Shown here: piece by piece, positions 26,115 through 35,593 of the stretch
Layout of the letters: each line of letters begins with the position of its first letter
Numbering within the stretch: position 1 is the stretch's first letter
Assembly (NCBI GenBank): GCA_913061315.1
Contig: CAJXUC010000020.1
Coordinates: 1 to 53,863, forward strand
Reading direction: 5' to 3'
Length of the DNA stretch: 53,863 nt
Origin: an uncultured Gammaproteobacteria bacterium
GTDB taxonomy: Bacteria; Pseudomonadota; Gammaproteobacteria; GCA-001735895
Program-made: the position numbers and the translations under genes
The notes under the pieces: generated by a model
What the model saw: only the letters and a program-made list of their open reading frames with translations
Database searches by the model: none
Told to the model about the DNA's origin: nothing

Positions 26115-27364
26115 TCGATGCTCTCCATGAATTTTTGAATCAAGGGCAAGCTAGCCTCATAGTCGATGCCGGTCATGGTTAATCGAACAAAAAGCCCTGT
26201 GTTTTCATGGCCAGTTAACGCGGCGGTGAATAAAATATCACTAAGGCCCTCGTACTCAACATATTCGCGCCGGCATAAACTAGTTTTAAATGTCTGTTGA
26301 GAAGCGTCGACAAACCAGTTTTTGCAATTAAAGTTACTGATCACATCTGGTGATACCCGACTGCCGATTTTTACCTCGTTGAGCTTTTGGTAAAGGTTAT
26401 AAAATTGGAGCGCATTGAGCTCGTCAGACTCAAGCCAAAAATAGTGATAATTTAGGTTACCAACAAACTTATTTTGGCTGTCGAGATACACTTGATTTTG
26501 ATTGGCACAACTAATTTGATAACGTTTATAGAGCACTTTATCCGCCAATTTTTGGCTATTGTCCCAGCAACGTACGGTAGGGGATATTGCGCCGGGTAAG
26601 GATACTTGCCGCAGTTGCACTTTGGGCCAGTCTTGGTCCAGGATGCCTTTTAAATAGTTGTTTTCATATTGAATAAGTTGCTGTGTGACTTCGATTTTTA
26701 AATCTTGGTCGGCAGCTAATGGTGTTTTTTTGACGCGTTCAATCAGCCGATTAAGGTAATGAGAGGGCACAATAAAGCTGATGGCATTTCGCGCCGTAGC
26801 AACATTAATACCAATCACCTCTCCATCATCATTATAGGTTGGACCCCCACTCATGCCGGGGTTGAGACTGCCAGAAAACAAAATACGGCTATCGTCAGTT
26901 TGGTTCAGAATACCGCCATTCGTGCCCACCGCGATGGTCAAACCTAAATCAAGAGGATTCCCCATTGCGAATATGGTTGAACCTTTGGGTGGAAGCGCAC
27001 TCATTTTGTTGGCTTGTCCTAATGGTGATTCAGAGCCCAGTAGTGCCAAGTCATGTGCGATGTCGAGGCCAAGCAACTTGAGTGGCCCTGAGCGACCATT
27101 TTTGCTTAAGTAGGAAATAGTGAACCTTTCTGGTTCGGTTATAATTTGACTAATGACATGAAAATTAGTCGCAACTTTAAGTCCATTGTCGACAATGAAA
27201 CCAGACCCAATACCCGATTTTTTACCGGTTTCACGATTCAATACTCGAATCTGAAACACGTTGTCCTCATGCATTTTATAAATGGCTTTGGACTCAAGCG
27301 CTAGGGCAGTTTGAAGTAATTGCCCTAAGACCAGTAAAGAAAAAAATGTGATGATTTGACGCAT
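26102..27364 (-). CDS. HtrA-like trypsin-fold serine protease
   Basis: The 420-residue protein begins with a signal peptide (residues 1-22, ending near TALA) and carries a trypsin-like domain with an intact triad: H69 (ATNFHVIS), D105 (AHDLALLG) and S172 (NPGMSGGPTYN). Residues about 200-420 lack a PDZ domain, unlike DegP/DegS, and I recognise nothing in them; C262, C280, C345 and C357 may form disulfides. It is likely periplasmic. It is the upstream gene of a two-gene unit with the FHA protein, with an 80-bp gap to metG, transcribed in the same direction. Confidence 0.9.
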   Translation of the reverse strand: MRQIITFFSLLVLGQLLQTALALESKAIYKMHEDNVFQIRVLNRETGKKSGIGSGFIVDNGLKVATNFHVISQIITEPERFTISYLSKNGRSGPLKLLGLDIAHDLALLGSESPLGQANKMSALPPKGSTIFAMGNPLDLGLTIAVGTNGGILNQTDDSRILFSGSLNPGMSGGPTYNDDGEVIGINVATARNAISFIVPSHYLNRLIERVKKTPLAADQDLKIEVTQQLIQYENNYLKGILDQDWPKVQLRQVSLPGAISPTVRCWDNSQKLADKVLYKRYQISCANQNQVYLDSQNKFVGNLNYHYFWLESDELNALQFYNLYQKLNEVKIGSRVSPDVISNFNCKNWFVDASQQTFKTSLCRREYVEYEGLSDILFTAALTGHENTGLFVRLTMTGIDYEASLPLIQKFMESIEWTP

Positions 27365-27444
27365 AAAGGTCCCTTTAGTTAAATCGTATTAGTTAAATTG
27401 CAAAGAGTGCCATTGAGGTATTAATATAAAACGATTAACGGACA

Positions 27445-29505
27445 TTAACTCACCCGCATGCCAGGCTTAGCACCATTGTCAGGGTGTAAAACAAACAGAC
27501 CATCGTCGTCTGACCCAGCACAAAGAACCATACCCTCAGAGACACCGAAGCGCATTTTTCTAGGAGCCAGATTTGCTACCATAATAACTTGTTTACCGAT
27601 GAGCTGATCTGGTTCGTAAGCGCTGCTAATGCCAGCAAAAACGGTGCGTGTTTCGAACCCAATATCGAGCGTTAACTGAAGTAGCTTGTTGGATTTTTCA
27701 ACAGCCTTAGCGTCAATAATATGTGCCACCCGCAAATCGAGCTTGGCGAAATCGTCATAATTGATTTCATCAGCAATGGGTTCAATCGACGTGACTTCGG
27801 TTGATGAAGATTGAGTATCACTTGAAGGTTGGGTTGTTAATTTTTTTTCTTCCACAGCGGCTTCCTTACTGGATTCCACCATGCGTTCGATCAACACCTT
27901 ATCGATCCGAGTCATAAGCGGTTTGAACTTATTAATAGGATGGTCGAGTAAATCATTATCCAAATCATTCCAGTCGAGCGGATCAACATTCAGGAATGCC
28001 TCGGCTTGCTCGGCAACTTTTGGCAGTACTGGCTTCAGTAGAATAATTAACTGGCGAAAACAGTTGATGCCAATCGTACAGGTTTCGTGAACTTCAGCTT
28101 GGCGCTCAATATCTTTAACAATGACCCAGGGCTGTTTTTCGTCTATGAACTGATTGGCCTTATCGGCCAGCGCCATAATCTCACGCATAGCGCGTGAGTA
28201 TTCACGGTTTTCATAAGCGGATGCTATCGAATCGGCAGCGGCCAGTGCTTGCTGACTGAGTTTGTTGTCTCCGATACTGGCCGATAACCTAGCGCCGAAG
28301 TTCTTATTGATAAACCCAGCACAACGACTAGCGATGTTAACAACCTTGCCGACCAAATCAGAATTCACTCGGGCACTGAAATCCTCTAGGTTGAGATCAA
28401 TGTCGTCAACGCCCGAGCTAAGCTTTGCGGCAAAGTAGTAGCGGAGGTATTCAGGGTTTAGATGCTCCAAGTAAGTGCGTGCCTTAATAAAAGTGCCGCG
28501 TGACTTAGACATTTTTTGTCCGTCAACGGTTAAGAAACCATGACAGTAAACCGCCGTAGGTTTACGGTAACCGGCACCCTCCAGCATTGCAGGCCAGAAC
28601 AAGGTGTGGAATCGAGCGATATCTTTACCAATAAAATGATGCAGTTCAGTATGGCTATCCAGTTTCCAGTAATCATCAAAGCTGGCGTTATTTTTATCAC
28701 ACCAGTTTTTAAAGCTAGCCATATAGCCAATAGGTGCATCGAGCCAGACGTAAAAATACTTACCTGGAGCATCGGGAATTTCGAAGCCCCAGTAAGGTGC
28801 ATTGCGTGAAATATCCCAGTCACGTAAACCGTCCTCAAGCCATTCATCCATCTTATTAGCAATTTCTTTTTGGATATGCCCAGCACGAGTCCATGTTTTA
28901 AGCATGTCTTCGAAGTCACTCAGCTTGAAAAAGTATTGCTCAGAATCTTTTTCAATTGGCGTTTCACCCGTTACCACAGAAACAGCATTCTTTAAATCAG
29001 TGGGTGAATAAGTGGCACCGCAACTTTCACAATTATCACCATATTGATCAGCAGTTCCACACGAAGGGCATTCACCTTTAATGAATCGGTCGGGTAGGAA
29101 CATTTCAGCCTTGGGATCATAAGCTTGCGAAATCACCTGAGTTCGAACGTGACCCGCCGCTTTTAGTTTGAGGTAAATTTCTTCAGCAAAGGTTTTGTTT
29201 TCAGGTGAGTGGGTACTGTGAAAATTATCGAAGTCGACACCAAAATCAGTAAAGTCAGACAAATGTTCACGATTCATCTTATCAATTAAAACTTCTGGCG
29301 TTATGCCCTCAGCTTTTGCACGAAGCATGATTGGCGTGCCGTGTGCATCATCTGCACAGACATAAACACACTCATGTCCACGCATTTTTTGAAAGCGAAC
29401 CCAGATGTCGGTCTGAACATATTCCAACATATGTCCGATATGGATTGGACCATTGGCATAGGGTAGGGCGCTAGTAACAACTATCTGTCGAACTTTATCG
29501 ATCAT
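27445..29505 (-). CDS. metG: Methionyl-tRNA synthetase
   Basis: The 686-residue enzyme charges tRNA-Met. It has the class I motifs HIGH (residues 22-25) and KMSKS (about 332-336), a zinc knuckle with CPSCG...CESCG (about 145-163), the anticodon-binding helical domain, a Glu/Ser-rich linker (about 550-580) and a C-terminal tRNA-binding OB domain ([15 protein letters not shown] on) for dimerisation. Length and layout equal E. coli MetG. It diverges from apbC. Confidence 0.98.
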   Translation of the reverse strand: MIDKVRQIVVTSALPYANGPIHIGHMLEYVQTDIWVRFQKMRGHECVYVCADDAHGTPIMLRAKAEGITPEVLIDKMNREHLSDFTDFGVDFDNFHSTHSPENKTFAEEIYLKLKAAGHVRTQVISQAYDPKAEMFLPDRFIKGECPSCGTADQYGDNCESCGATYSPTDLKNAVSVVTGETPIEKDSEQYFFKLSDFEDMLKTWTRAGHIQKEIANKMDEWLEDGLRDWDISRNAPYWGFEIPDAPGKYFYVWLDAPIGYMASFKNWCDKNNASFDDYWKLDSHTELHHFIGKDIARFHTLFWPAMLEGAGYRKPTAVYCHGFLTVDGQKMSKSRGTFIKARTYLEHLNPEYLRYYFAAKLSSGVDDIDLNLEDFSARVNSDLVGKVVNIASRCAGFINKNFGARLSASIGDNKLSQQALAAADSIASAYENREYSRAMREIMALADKANQFIDEKQPWVIVKDIERQAEVHETCTIGINCFRQLIILLKPVLPKVAEQAEAFLNVDPLDWNDLDNDLLDHPINKFKPLMTRIDKVLIERMVESSKEAAVEEKKLTTQPSSDTQSSSTEVTSIEPIADEINYDDFAKLDLRVAHIIDAKAVEKSNKLLQLTLDIGFETRTVFAGISSAYEPDQLIGKQVIMVANLAPRKMRFGVSEGMVLCAGSDDDGLFVLHPDNGAKPGMRVS

Positions 29506-29653
29506 TTATACTGTCTGCAAATGTAAAGTTAGATAGTTTAGGGTTTGAGTTGAATGCTGTATAGAACAAACATATAAAAACTAGGTGATATTTAGGTGAT
29601 TGCTCAGGTAAAATACCCTTCCTTAATTTATTAAACACAGTTATCGAGTCACT

Positions 29654-30742
29654 ATGTCGATCAGTAAAGCACAAATAGAAGCCGTATTAAGCGAAATCAT
29701 TGACGAAAACATGGAAACCAATTTGGTTGACGCTGGTTCAGTCAAGGAACTCCTTGTTGATGCGAACAATGTTAGCCTAACGCTTGTTTTGGGATACCCC
29801 GCAGCGGGCTATTTCCGTACCCTGAAAAAAGACGTGCAGGATAAATTAGCTACGATAGAAGGTATCGGCGATATCGATATTAATATATCGAGCGCCATTA
29901 AGTCTCATGCTGTTCAGCAAAACTTAAAGCCATTGCCTGGTATTAAAAACATTATAGCGGTAGCTTCAGGTAAGGGTGGTGTCGGTAAATCAACTACTGC
30001 GGTCAATTTGGCGCTGGCACTGCATATGGAAGGCGCGACCGTCGGCATACTGGACGCTGATATTTACGGCCCTAGTATCCCCCGTATGCTGGGTTGTAGT
30101 GGCCAGCCTGAATCAAGTGACGGTAAAAGTCTGGAGCCAATGATCGGCCACGGTATACAATCGATGTCGATTGGTTATCTAGTCGAAGAAGACTCTCCGA
30201 TGATTTGGCGTGGGCCCATGGTAACGCAGGCCTTAGAGCAATTACTGAACGATACCCGTTGGAGTGAAGTCGATTACCTCATCATCGATCTACCGCCAGG
30301 CACAGGTGATACTCAGTTGACACTTGCCCAGAAAATTCCGGTCAGTGGTGCAGTAATTGTTACTACACCGCAAGATATTGCTTTGCTGGATGCTCGCAAA
30401 GGGTTAAAGATGTTCGAAAAAGTCGAAGTGCCTGTTTTGGGTGTCGTTGAAAACATGAGTATTCATATCTGTACTCAGTGTGGCCACAGTGAGCACATTT
30501 TTGGTGAAGGCGGTGGTGGGCGTATGGCTGCGGAACATGGTGTTGACTTTCTTGGGTCATTACCACTTGATATTCGTATTCGTGAACAGGCCGACAATGG
30601 TAATCCAACCGTAGCCGCGATGGCCGACAGCGACATCAGTAATATGTATCGTGCCATTGCCCGAAAGACAGCGGCTAAATTAGCCACCATGGCGAAGGAC
30701 GTTTCAGCGGCCTTCCCAAGTATCGTTATTCAAAATAACTAG
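29654..30742 (+). CDS. apbC: Mrp/ApbC-family iron-sulfur cluster carrier
   Basis: The 362-residue protein has an N-terminal MIP18/DUF59 domain (about 1-80) and a P-loop ATPase with the deviant Walker A motif ASGKGGVGKSTTAVN and the conserved Cys pair C-T-Q-C (in HICTQCGHSE) that holds a bridging [4Fe-4S]. It loads clusters on apo-proteins. As I recall, it is adjacent to metG, divergent, in Pseudomonas too, and dcd is its usual other neighbour; here dcd is 8 kb away. Confidence 0.96.
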   Translation: MSISKAQIEAVLSEIIDENMETNLVDAGSVKELLVDANNVSLTLVLGYPAAGYFRTLKKDVQDKLATIEGIGDIDINISSAIKSHAVQQNLKPLPGIKNIIAVASGKGGVGKSTTAVNLALALHMEGATVGILDADIYGPSIPRMLGCSGQPESSDGKSLEPMIGHGIQSMSIGYLVEEDSPMIWRGPMVTQALEQLLNDTRWSEVDYLIIDLPPGTGDTQLTLAQKIPVSGAVIVTTPQDIALLDARKGLKMFEKVEVPVLGVVENMSIHICTQCGHSEHIFGEGGGGRMAAEHGVDFLGSLPLDIRIREQADNGNPTVAAMADSDISNMYRAIARKTAAKLATMAKDVSAAFPSIVIQNN

Positions 30743-30813
30743 AGACGAATCGCTGATAGCGAGACACTGACGCTTAGCTAGAATAGTGAAGTCAGCGTGG
30801 TAGCCTTTGAAAA

Positions 30814-30843
30814 AGCCCCTAGATATTAGGGGCTACGGTTTTT
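30814..30843 (+). terminator. Terminator downstream of apbC
   Basis: Perfect 8-bp stem (AGCCCCTA 30814-30821 and TAGGGGCT 30827-30834), 5-base loop, then T5 at 30839-30843. A run of A's on its left side gives the same form on the minus strand, so it can work both ways. Confidence 0.8.
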
Positions 30844-31226
30844 AGTTTTCGCTGTAGCCTAATTGTTCCAGTAATACTTTTCATATCTGCCATGTTAAGT
30901 CCTATAATGGCACCTGTAACTACATAAATGTGTTTTGGGGGCTGCGGTACAACGCTAGTACCTGAAGATATAACATTAATTTGTGCAAATGGTATTTGCC
31001 TTAGCCGGCTCCCACACATTTGTGATTAACGAAAAATCGGTCTGCCCGAAAAATAGTGGTCATGAAATGAATAAAAAATCAGCCTCAAATACTTTCAGTC
31101 ATCGTTAGATCCGGTCACTTGAAAGGCCTGAAAGGACAATCAACTAACATCCGCAATGATGACGGAACGGACGAGCATCGTAATCAATTAGTCGTGTGTT
31201 ACTTACAAATTAGTTTTTTAAAATAA

Positions 31227-31433
31227 CTCGTAGAAGGTTCCACAGAAGGCATCCTGTGGCAAGGTGAAAGCTCACTATTCGACAAACGTCCCACGGTAAA
31301 CCATCAGTTCGAAAAAGATCTATACGATCAATACCACCCCGGTGATTTAACCATCACCAAACACAAAAAAATAGAAAATTCCCAGAAGGCATTCGTTTGC
31401 CCTCACTGCTTCGATAAACACATCCCAAAATAA
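31227..31433 (+). pseudogene. Open fragment without start; degenerate gene remains
   Basis: A 68-codon open stretch follows a TAA (31224-31226) and ends at TAA 31431-31433, with no ATG, GTG or TTG start close to its beginning other than an internal one. It has coding-like content (QFEKDLYDQYHPGDLTI) and ends with a CPHC pair, as in a zinc finger. Short further fragments in other frames follow to about 31675. I do not recognise the family. It belongs to the 956-bp stretch (30743-31698) between apbC and the MFS gene, which otherwise holds the terminator, a 66-codon minus-strand ORF (30819-31019) of doubtful reality, and nothing else I can support. Confidence 0.4.
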
Positions 31434-31698
31434 CGTCATCGATTTGAATAACGCCAACATTAGATTGAATTGGGCCAAGAGCGTGGTGAAGCCCACTTAG
31501 GTTCTGATGCCGAAGATACTATTGAATAACACTGTAAAGAAAGTCTCGGAGAAACAAACCTAATGGGATAATTAACGATCCTTATGTGCCAGCAGATTTA
31601 CTTGATCGCCCAATACTTTGTTTCGGGCTCAAAGAACGATATATCAATGGCATGGCCCTACGGTCATAAAAGTAATGGCTAGTGATCAAAGCTAAATA

Positions 31699-32913
31699 TT
31701 ACACCGTCGCTGATCTAATGCGGCTTACTGGGCGCTCATCAATAATAATATGGATAGCAGCCGTCACTAGCGCAATGGCAGCAGCGGCCCACCAAACATT
31801 ATCATAGCTGCCTGTGATGTCATAAAAATAACCACCCAACCAAACGCCAAGAAATGACCCTAATTGATGGTTTAAAAAGACGATACCATAAAGGCTACCC
31901 ATGTGTTTTAAGCCAAACATTTGGGCCACCAAACCCGAAGTAGGCGGCACGGTAGCAAGCCACAAGAAGCCGGTAACCATAGAAAACAGATAAATAGACG
32001 TGGTGGTCATAGGGGTTATCATAAAGGCTGCAATGGCCACGGCACGTATTAAGTAGATAAGACCTAACAGGTTTTTCTTAGAATACTTGCCTGATAATGA
32101 ACCAAATAATAAACAACCAAAAATGTTGAACAAACCAATTAATGACAAACTAATGACAGCAACTTGTGCATCAAACCCATTATCAGACAAATAGGCCGGC
32201 ATGTGCACGGTGATGAACGCTAACTGGAAGCCACAAACAAAGAAGCCTGCGATAAGTAACCAATAGTGCACGTGTCCACCGGCCTCTTTAAGCGCATCAA
32301 ACAAGCTTTGATCTTGCTCTGAACTTGAGATTGAAGGGCGTTGCTCATCATTGCGAAAAGGACGTGACAGTAGCAACATACACATTGAGCCACCGGCTAA
32401 AATCATCAAGGTAACCTGCCAACCATAAGCAGCAATAAATCCTTGTGCTACAGGAATCACTAGTAGTTGGCCGAAAGAGGCTGCTGCTGTCCCTAAACCT
32501 AAGGCCAAGCCACGCTTTTCTTCACTCACCATTCGAGCTATGGCAGGCAAGACAACCCCCATACCCGTACCCGCTATACCCATACCGACGAGGATGCCAG
32601 CGCCGATATGAAGACCCCAGAAACTGTCGGCTGTAGCGGTCACATAAAGACCTAAGGCATATGCTATTGAGCCAATATAAATAGATTTAACTGCCCCAAA
32701 ACGATCAGCTATGGCACCCGAAATGGGCTGAAACAACCCCCAGCAAAGGTTTTGTAGTGCTAAAGAAAATGCAAAAATCTCACGCCCATAACCAAACTCG
32801 TTGGATATTGGGGTCATAAAAAAACCAAATGATGCGCGCATACCAAAGTTGATCGCCAACAATGTGCAGGCGCAAATAACAAACAAACTCAACAACTTTG
32901 CTGGGTTAGACAT
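31699..32913 (-). CDS. MFS transporter
   Basis: The 404-residue protein has 12 predicted membrane helices and the MFS signature at the loop between helices 2 and 3 (GAIADRFGAVK) and the motif of the second half (GSLSGKYSKK). The type resembles monocarboxylate or OFA-like MFS symporters from memory, but the substrate cannot be read. It diverges from the PhyH/hydrolase pair across 360 bp and could import their substrate. The region around it is bordered by gene remains. Confidence 0.93.
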   Translation of the reverse strand: MSNPAKLLSLFVICACTLLAINFGMRASFGFFMTPISNEFGYGREIFAFSLALQNLCWGLFQPISGAIADRFGAVKSIYIGSIAYALGLYVTATADSFWGLHIGAGILVGMGIAGTGMGVVLPAIARMVSEEKRGLALGLGTAAASFGQLLVIPVAQGFIAAYGWQVTLMILAGGSMCMLLLSRPFRNDEQRPSISSSEQDQSLFDALKEAGGHVHYWLLIAGFFVCGFQLAFITVHMPAYLSDNGFDAQVAVISLSLIGLFNIFGCLLFGSLSGKYSKKNLLGLIYLIRAVAIAAFMITPMTTTSIYLFSMVTGFLWLATVPPTSGLVAQMFGLKHMGSLYGIVFLNHQLGSFLGVWLGGYFYDITGSYDNVWWAAAAIALVTAAIHIIIDERPVSRIRSATV

Positions 32914-33107
32914 TTATTTATAAATCCAATCTGATAATAAGGCTTGGGTCGGTGGCTATTAACATCACTATTCATCACAGAAGTTATTAAATTGCAGTGG
33001 GTAGGCTTTTTACCCTTCCTATACTTAATGTTTGTTGTATCGATAGGTGATCACTATAAAACACAATATCAGACTTAGTGTTAATAATTATGAATTTTTA
33101 CCACACT

Positions 33108-33152
33108 CCCAAGAACCTCCCAACTATTAATGATTCTTGAACTATTCTTGGG
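33108..33152. promoter_or_regulatory. Inverted repeat in the 360-bp divergent region of MFS and PhyH genes
   Basis: CCCAAGAA (33108-33115) and TTCTTGGG (33145-33152) are perfect 8-bp arms with a 29-bp spacer. No T-run is adjacent, so an operator for a divergent promoter pair is more likely than a terminator. No regulator gene lies next to it. The rest of 32914-33273 is AT-rich and shows nothing further I can support. Confidence 0.35.
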
Positions 33153-33273
33153 TTAGGTGGGACTCGATGACTTGTAAACAATGACTCTTCTAGGTTGAAA
33201 TTATTCGTTTACCACAGTTATAGGTTGTAATAATATACTAATTTCCCTAAGACCTGATTTGTGAATTAACCCA

Positions 33274-34167
33274 ATGACGCCCGAAGCAATACTGAACCAA
33301 TCGGCAGTAGCCTTAAATCAATCACAACGTGAAACGTATTTTGAACAAGGTTATTTGGTTTTTCCTGAATTAATTGGTCATACCGAACTTCTAGTGATTC
33401 GAGATGCTGTAAACAATGTGCTGGATATGAGTCGGGAAGTTGATGTTTCTAATCATCAGTTTGACCTCGAAAAGGGTCATAGTTCAGAGAACCCAAAACT
33501 ACGTCGAGTCGCCTTGGTAGATGACCTCGATATTAATCTCTGGAAGTTTTGTAAAGATTCAGTCGTTACCGATATTGCGGTTGATATTCTTGGCCCAAAT
33601 ATTCGCTTTCGGGATCTGTTTATAAATTTCAAATGGGCCGGTGGTGGTGCCGAGGTTAAGTGGCATCAAGATATTGCATTTTATCCACACACTAATGTTA
33701 ATACCTGTCAGTTTTTACTGGCGCTTGAGGATGTCGAATCAGATCAGGGGCCTTTGCAGGTGATTCCGAACAGTCATCTTGGCCCGATACACTTGCATTA
33801 CAATGCTGAGGGGAATTGGGCTGCTGCTATCAGCGAATCTGACCTTAAATTAGCGGGCGTCAATAAAGCAATCGAGTTGAGGGGTAAAGCAGGTACGTTA
33901 TCGGTTCATCACAGTTGCACCATTCATGGCTCTGAACAAAACATGAGCCAACGGGGTCGACCCATGTTGGTTATTACCTACAGTGCGGCGGATGCTATTC
34001 CCTATACCGCTGCACCTTATCTCAGCTCACATTTCAGTGAACTCGTCCGAGGATCACAACCCCGTTACGCCCATCATCAGGAACTACAAATGCCACTGCC
34101 CCCTGATTGGTCAAGTGGTTATACTTCAATATTTAATCATCAGGAACAAGCCGAAAACGATGCCTAA
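33274..34167 (+). CDS. Phytanoyl-CoA dioxygenase (PhyH) family protein
   Basis: The 297-residue product is a 2-oxoglutarate/Fe(II) oxygenase. The metal facial triad is H131-Q-D133 and H218 (CTIHGS), with R229 in GRPMLVIT as the likely 2-oxoglutarate anchor. The family also includes ectoine hydroxylase EctD, but the EctD signature is not present here (rejected). Substrate unknown. It is followed after 39 bp by a creatinase-fold hydrolase that resembles DoeA, so the two probably work on one nitrogen compound; this is inference. The ATG start fits the family length. Confidence 0.9.
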   Translation: MTPEAILNQSAVALNQSQRETYFEQGYLVFPELIGHTELLVIRDAVNNVLDMSREVDVSNHQFDLEKGHSSENPKLRRVALVDDLDINLWKFCKDSVVTDIAVDILGPNIRFRDLFINFKWAGGGAEVKWHQDIAFYPHTNVNTCQFLLALEDVESDQGPLQVIPNSHLGPIHLHYNAEGNWAAAISESDLKLAGVNKAIELRGKAGTLSVHHSCTIHGSEQNMSQRGRPMLVITYSAADAIPYTAAPYLSSHFSELVRGSQPRYAHHQELQMPLPPDWSSGYTSIFNHQEQAENDA

Positions 34168-34206
34168 TAATCGTTAGGTGCAACCCTAAAAGAACGAGAC
34201 AAAATC

Positions 34207-35379
34207 ATGCCTGCAGTTTTTGAAAAAGCCGAATATCAGCATCGTCTCGATCTGGTTAGAACCGCCATGTCAGATCGTAATCTCGACGCTTTGGTGATCG
34301 GTGATCCCTCAAACATGAACTGGTTGACTGGCTTTGACGCCTGGTCATTTTATGTGCCGCAAGTCATGGCAGTGCTGCATGATCGCGCGCCTATCTGGAT
34401 GGGTCGGAAAATGGATGCTGGCGCAGTTTCTTTAACAACCTGGTTGGGTGAAGGTTCTATCATGCCTTACGCAGAAGACTATGTGCAGCGAGTTGGAGTT
34501 CACCCGATGGAAGTAGTGGCAGCAAATCTTCGTGAATTATCGTTGAATGGAAAACGCATCGGCTATGAAAGTGACACCTATTTTTTCTCACCAAAATCGT
34601 TCGCCTGTTTACAGAAAGGTCTCAGTAATTCGGAATGGGTCGATGCTGATTTACTCGTTAACTGGTGCCGGGTTATAAAAAGCAACGCCGAAATTAAGGT
34701 GATGCGACAGGCAGCCCGCCTGGTCGAATCAGCAATGACGGTAGCCCATGAAACCATTGCACCAGGCGTTCGTCAATGTGATTTAATGGCAAAAATCGTT
34801 GCAGCACAAGTTGGTGGCAATGCTGATTTTGGAGGAGACCTGACGGCACTATCTCCGCTTATTCTTGCGGGCAAGGCAGCTACGACAGCACACCCGATGT
34901 GGACAGATGAAAAATTTACCGATGGACAAACCGTCGCACTCGAACTCGGTGGAACCCGTCAACGTTATAACGTTGGTCTGGCTCGTACCATTCAACTCGG
35001 TCAGGGGCCACAAGCTGTGTTTGATACGGCACATGCGGTTGAAGAAGGGCTTAATGCGGTGCTTGATACGATTAAGCCAGGGGTTATTGCGGGTGATGTT
35101 CATCGGGCCTGGCAGACCGTGCTTGATAAATATGGTTTGGCGAAGGAAAGCCGAATCGGTTATAGCATTGGTGTGGGCTATTCGCCTGACTGGGGTGAGC
35201 ATACCGTTAGTTTACGGGCTGGAGAAACGACGGTTTTAGAAAAGAATATGGTGCTACATGTCATGCTGGGAATGTGGCTTGACGACTGGGGAATGGAAAT
35301 GAGTGAAACGGTCGCCGTGACTCATTCTGGTTCTGAATGTCTAACCCAGTTCCCCCGAAACGTACATGTGGTTGATTGA
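34207..35379 (+). CDS. Creatinase-fold hydrolase of the M24 family, DoeA-like
   Basis: The 390-residue protein has the N-terminal creatinase domain (about 1-155) and pita-bread C-terminal domain (about 165-390). Whole-length similarity to ectoine hydrolase DoeA can be followed from memory: DPSNMNWLTGFDAWSFYV at 33-50, LVNWCRVIKS, GVGYSPDWGEHTVSLR, WLDDWGMEMSE. The metal Asp-x10-Asp pair of M24 aminopeptidases is replaced in ELGGTRQRYNVGLART (E246 and a non-Asp partner), and the conserved HGxG His is absent, so it is likely a metal-independent hydrolase like creatinase and DoeA rather than a peptidase. Substrate could be ectoine or a similar cyclic or N-acyl amide. Confidence 0.85.
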   Translation: MPAVFEKAEYQHRLDLVRTAMSDRNLDALVIGDPSNMNWLTGFDAWSFYVPQVMAVLHDRAPIWMGRKMDAGAVSLTTWLGEGSIMPYAEDYVQRVGVHPMEVVAANLRELSLNGKRIGYESDTYFFSPKSFACLQKGLSNSEWVDADLLVNWCRVIKSNAEIKVMRQAARLVESAMTVAHETIAPGVRQCDLMAKIVAAQVGGNADFGGDLTALSPLILAGKAATTAHPMWTDEKFTDGQTVALELGGTRQRYNVGLARTIQLGQGPQAVFDTAHAVEEGLNAVLDTIKPGVIAGDVHRAWQTVLDKYGLAKESRIGYSIGVGYSPDWGEHTVSLRAGETTVLEKNMVLHVMLGMWLDDWGMEMSETVAVTHSGSECLTQFPRNVHVVD

Positions 35380-35481
35380 TTAATTAAGGGACCTTGACCT
35401 GCTGTTTGATCAATTAGTGCAAAACTTTTTAACAACCTACCTCATAAAAAAATTATAAATTAATTGCTTATATTAAACGGT

Positions 35482-35521
35482 TGCACGTTTCAGCCTTGAT
35501 GAAAGGTCTTAGGCTGGTGCA
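35482..35521. repeat. Imperfect hairpin near the transposase remnant (REP-like candidate)
   Basis: TGCAC (35482-35486) and CAGCCT (35491-35496) pair with GTGCA (35517-35521) and AGGCTG (35511-35516), with a 4-base bulge on the left arm and a 14-base loop. The shape is that of a bulged REP palindrome, and a REP-associated-type transposase remnant lies 70 bp away. One copy only was seen in this window. Confidence 0.35.
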
Positions 35522-35541
35522 CTGAATTCTTCGAGTGGGAG

Positions 35542-35573
35542 ACCCATCAGTATCGCTTAACATGGGTTTTTTT
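35542..35573 (+). terminator. Terminator of the PhyH-hydrolase unit
   Basis: ACCCAT (35542-35547) pairs with ATGGGT (35562-35567) across a 14-base loop, followed by a T7 run (35567-35573). It is 160 bp past the stop codon of the hydrolase, so it may end either that transcript or belong to the mobile remnant. Confidence 0.6.
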
Positions 35574-35593
35574 AGTTTTGCTGGTTTTACCAG

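Noticed and set aside
30819..31019. 66-codon minus-strand ORF ending in the apbC terminator
   Set aside because: No ribosome site, no recognisable family, and it lies in a region of gene decay; kept out as too uncertain, though the stop inside a bidirectional terminator is suggestive.
33274..34167. Ectoine hydroxylase EctD
   Set aside because: Shares the PhyH fold and HxD...H triad, but the sequence around the triad lacks the EctD signature.
34207..35379. Xaa-Pro dipeptidase
   Set aside because: The paired Asp ligands and the conserved His of metal-dependent M24 peptidases are not present.
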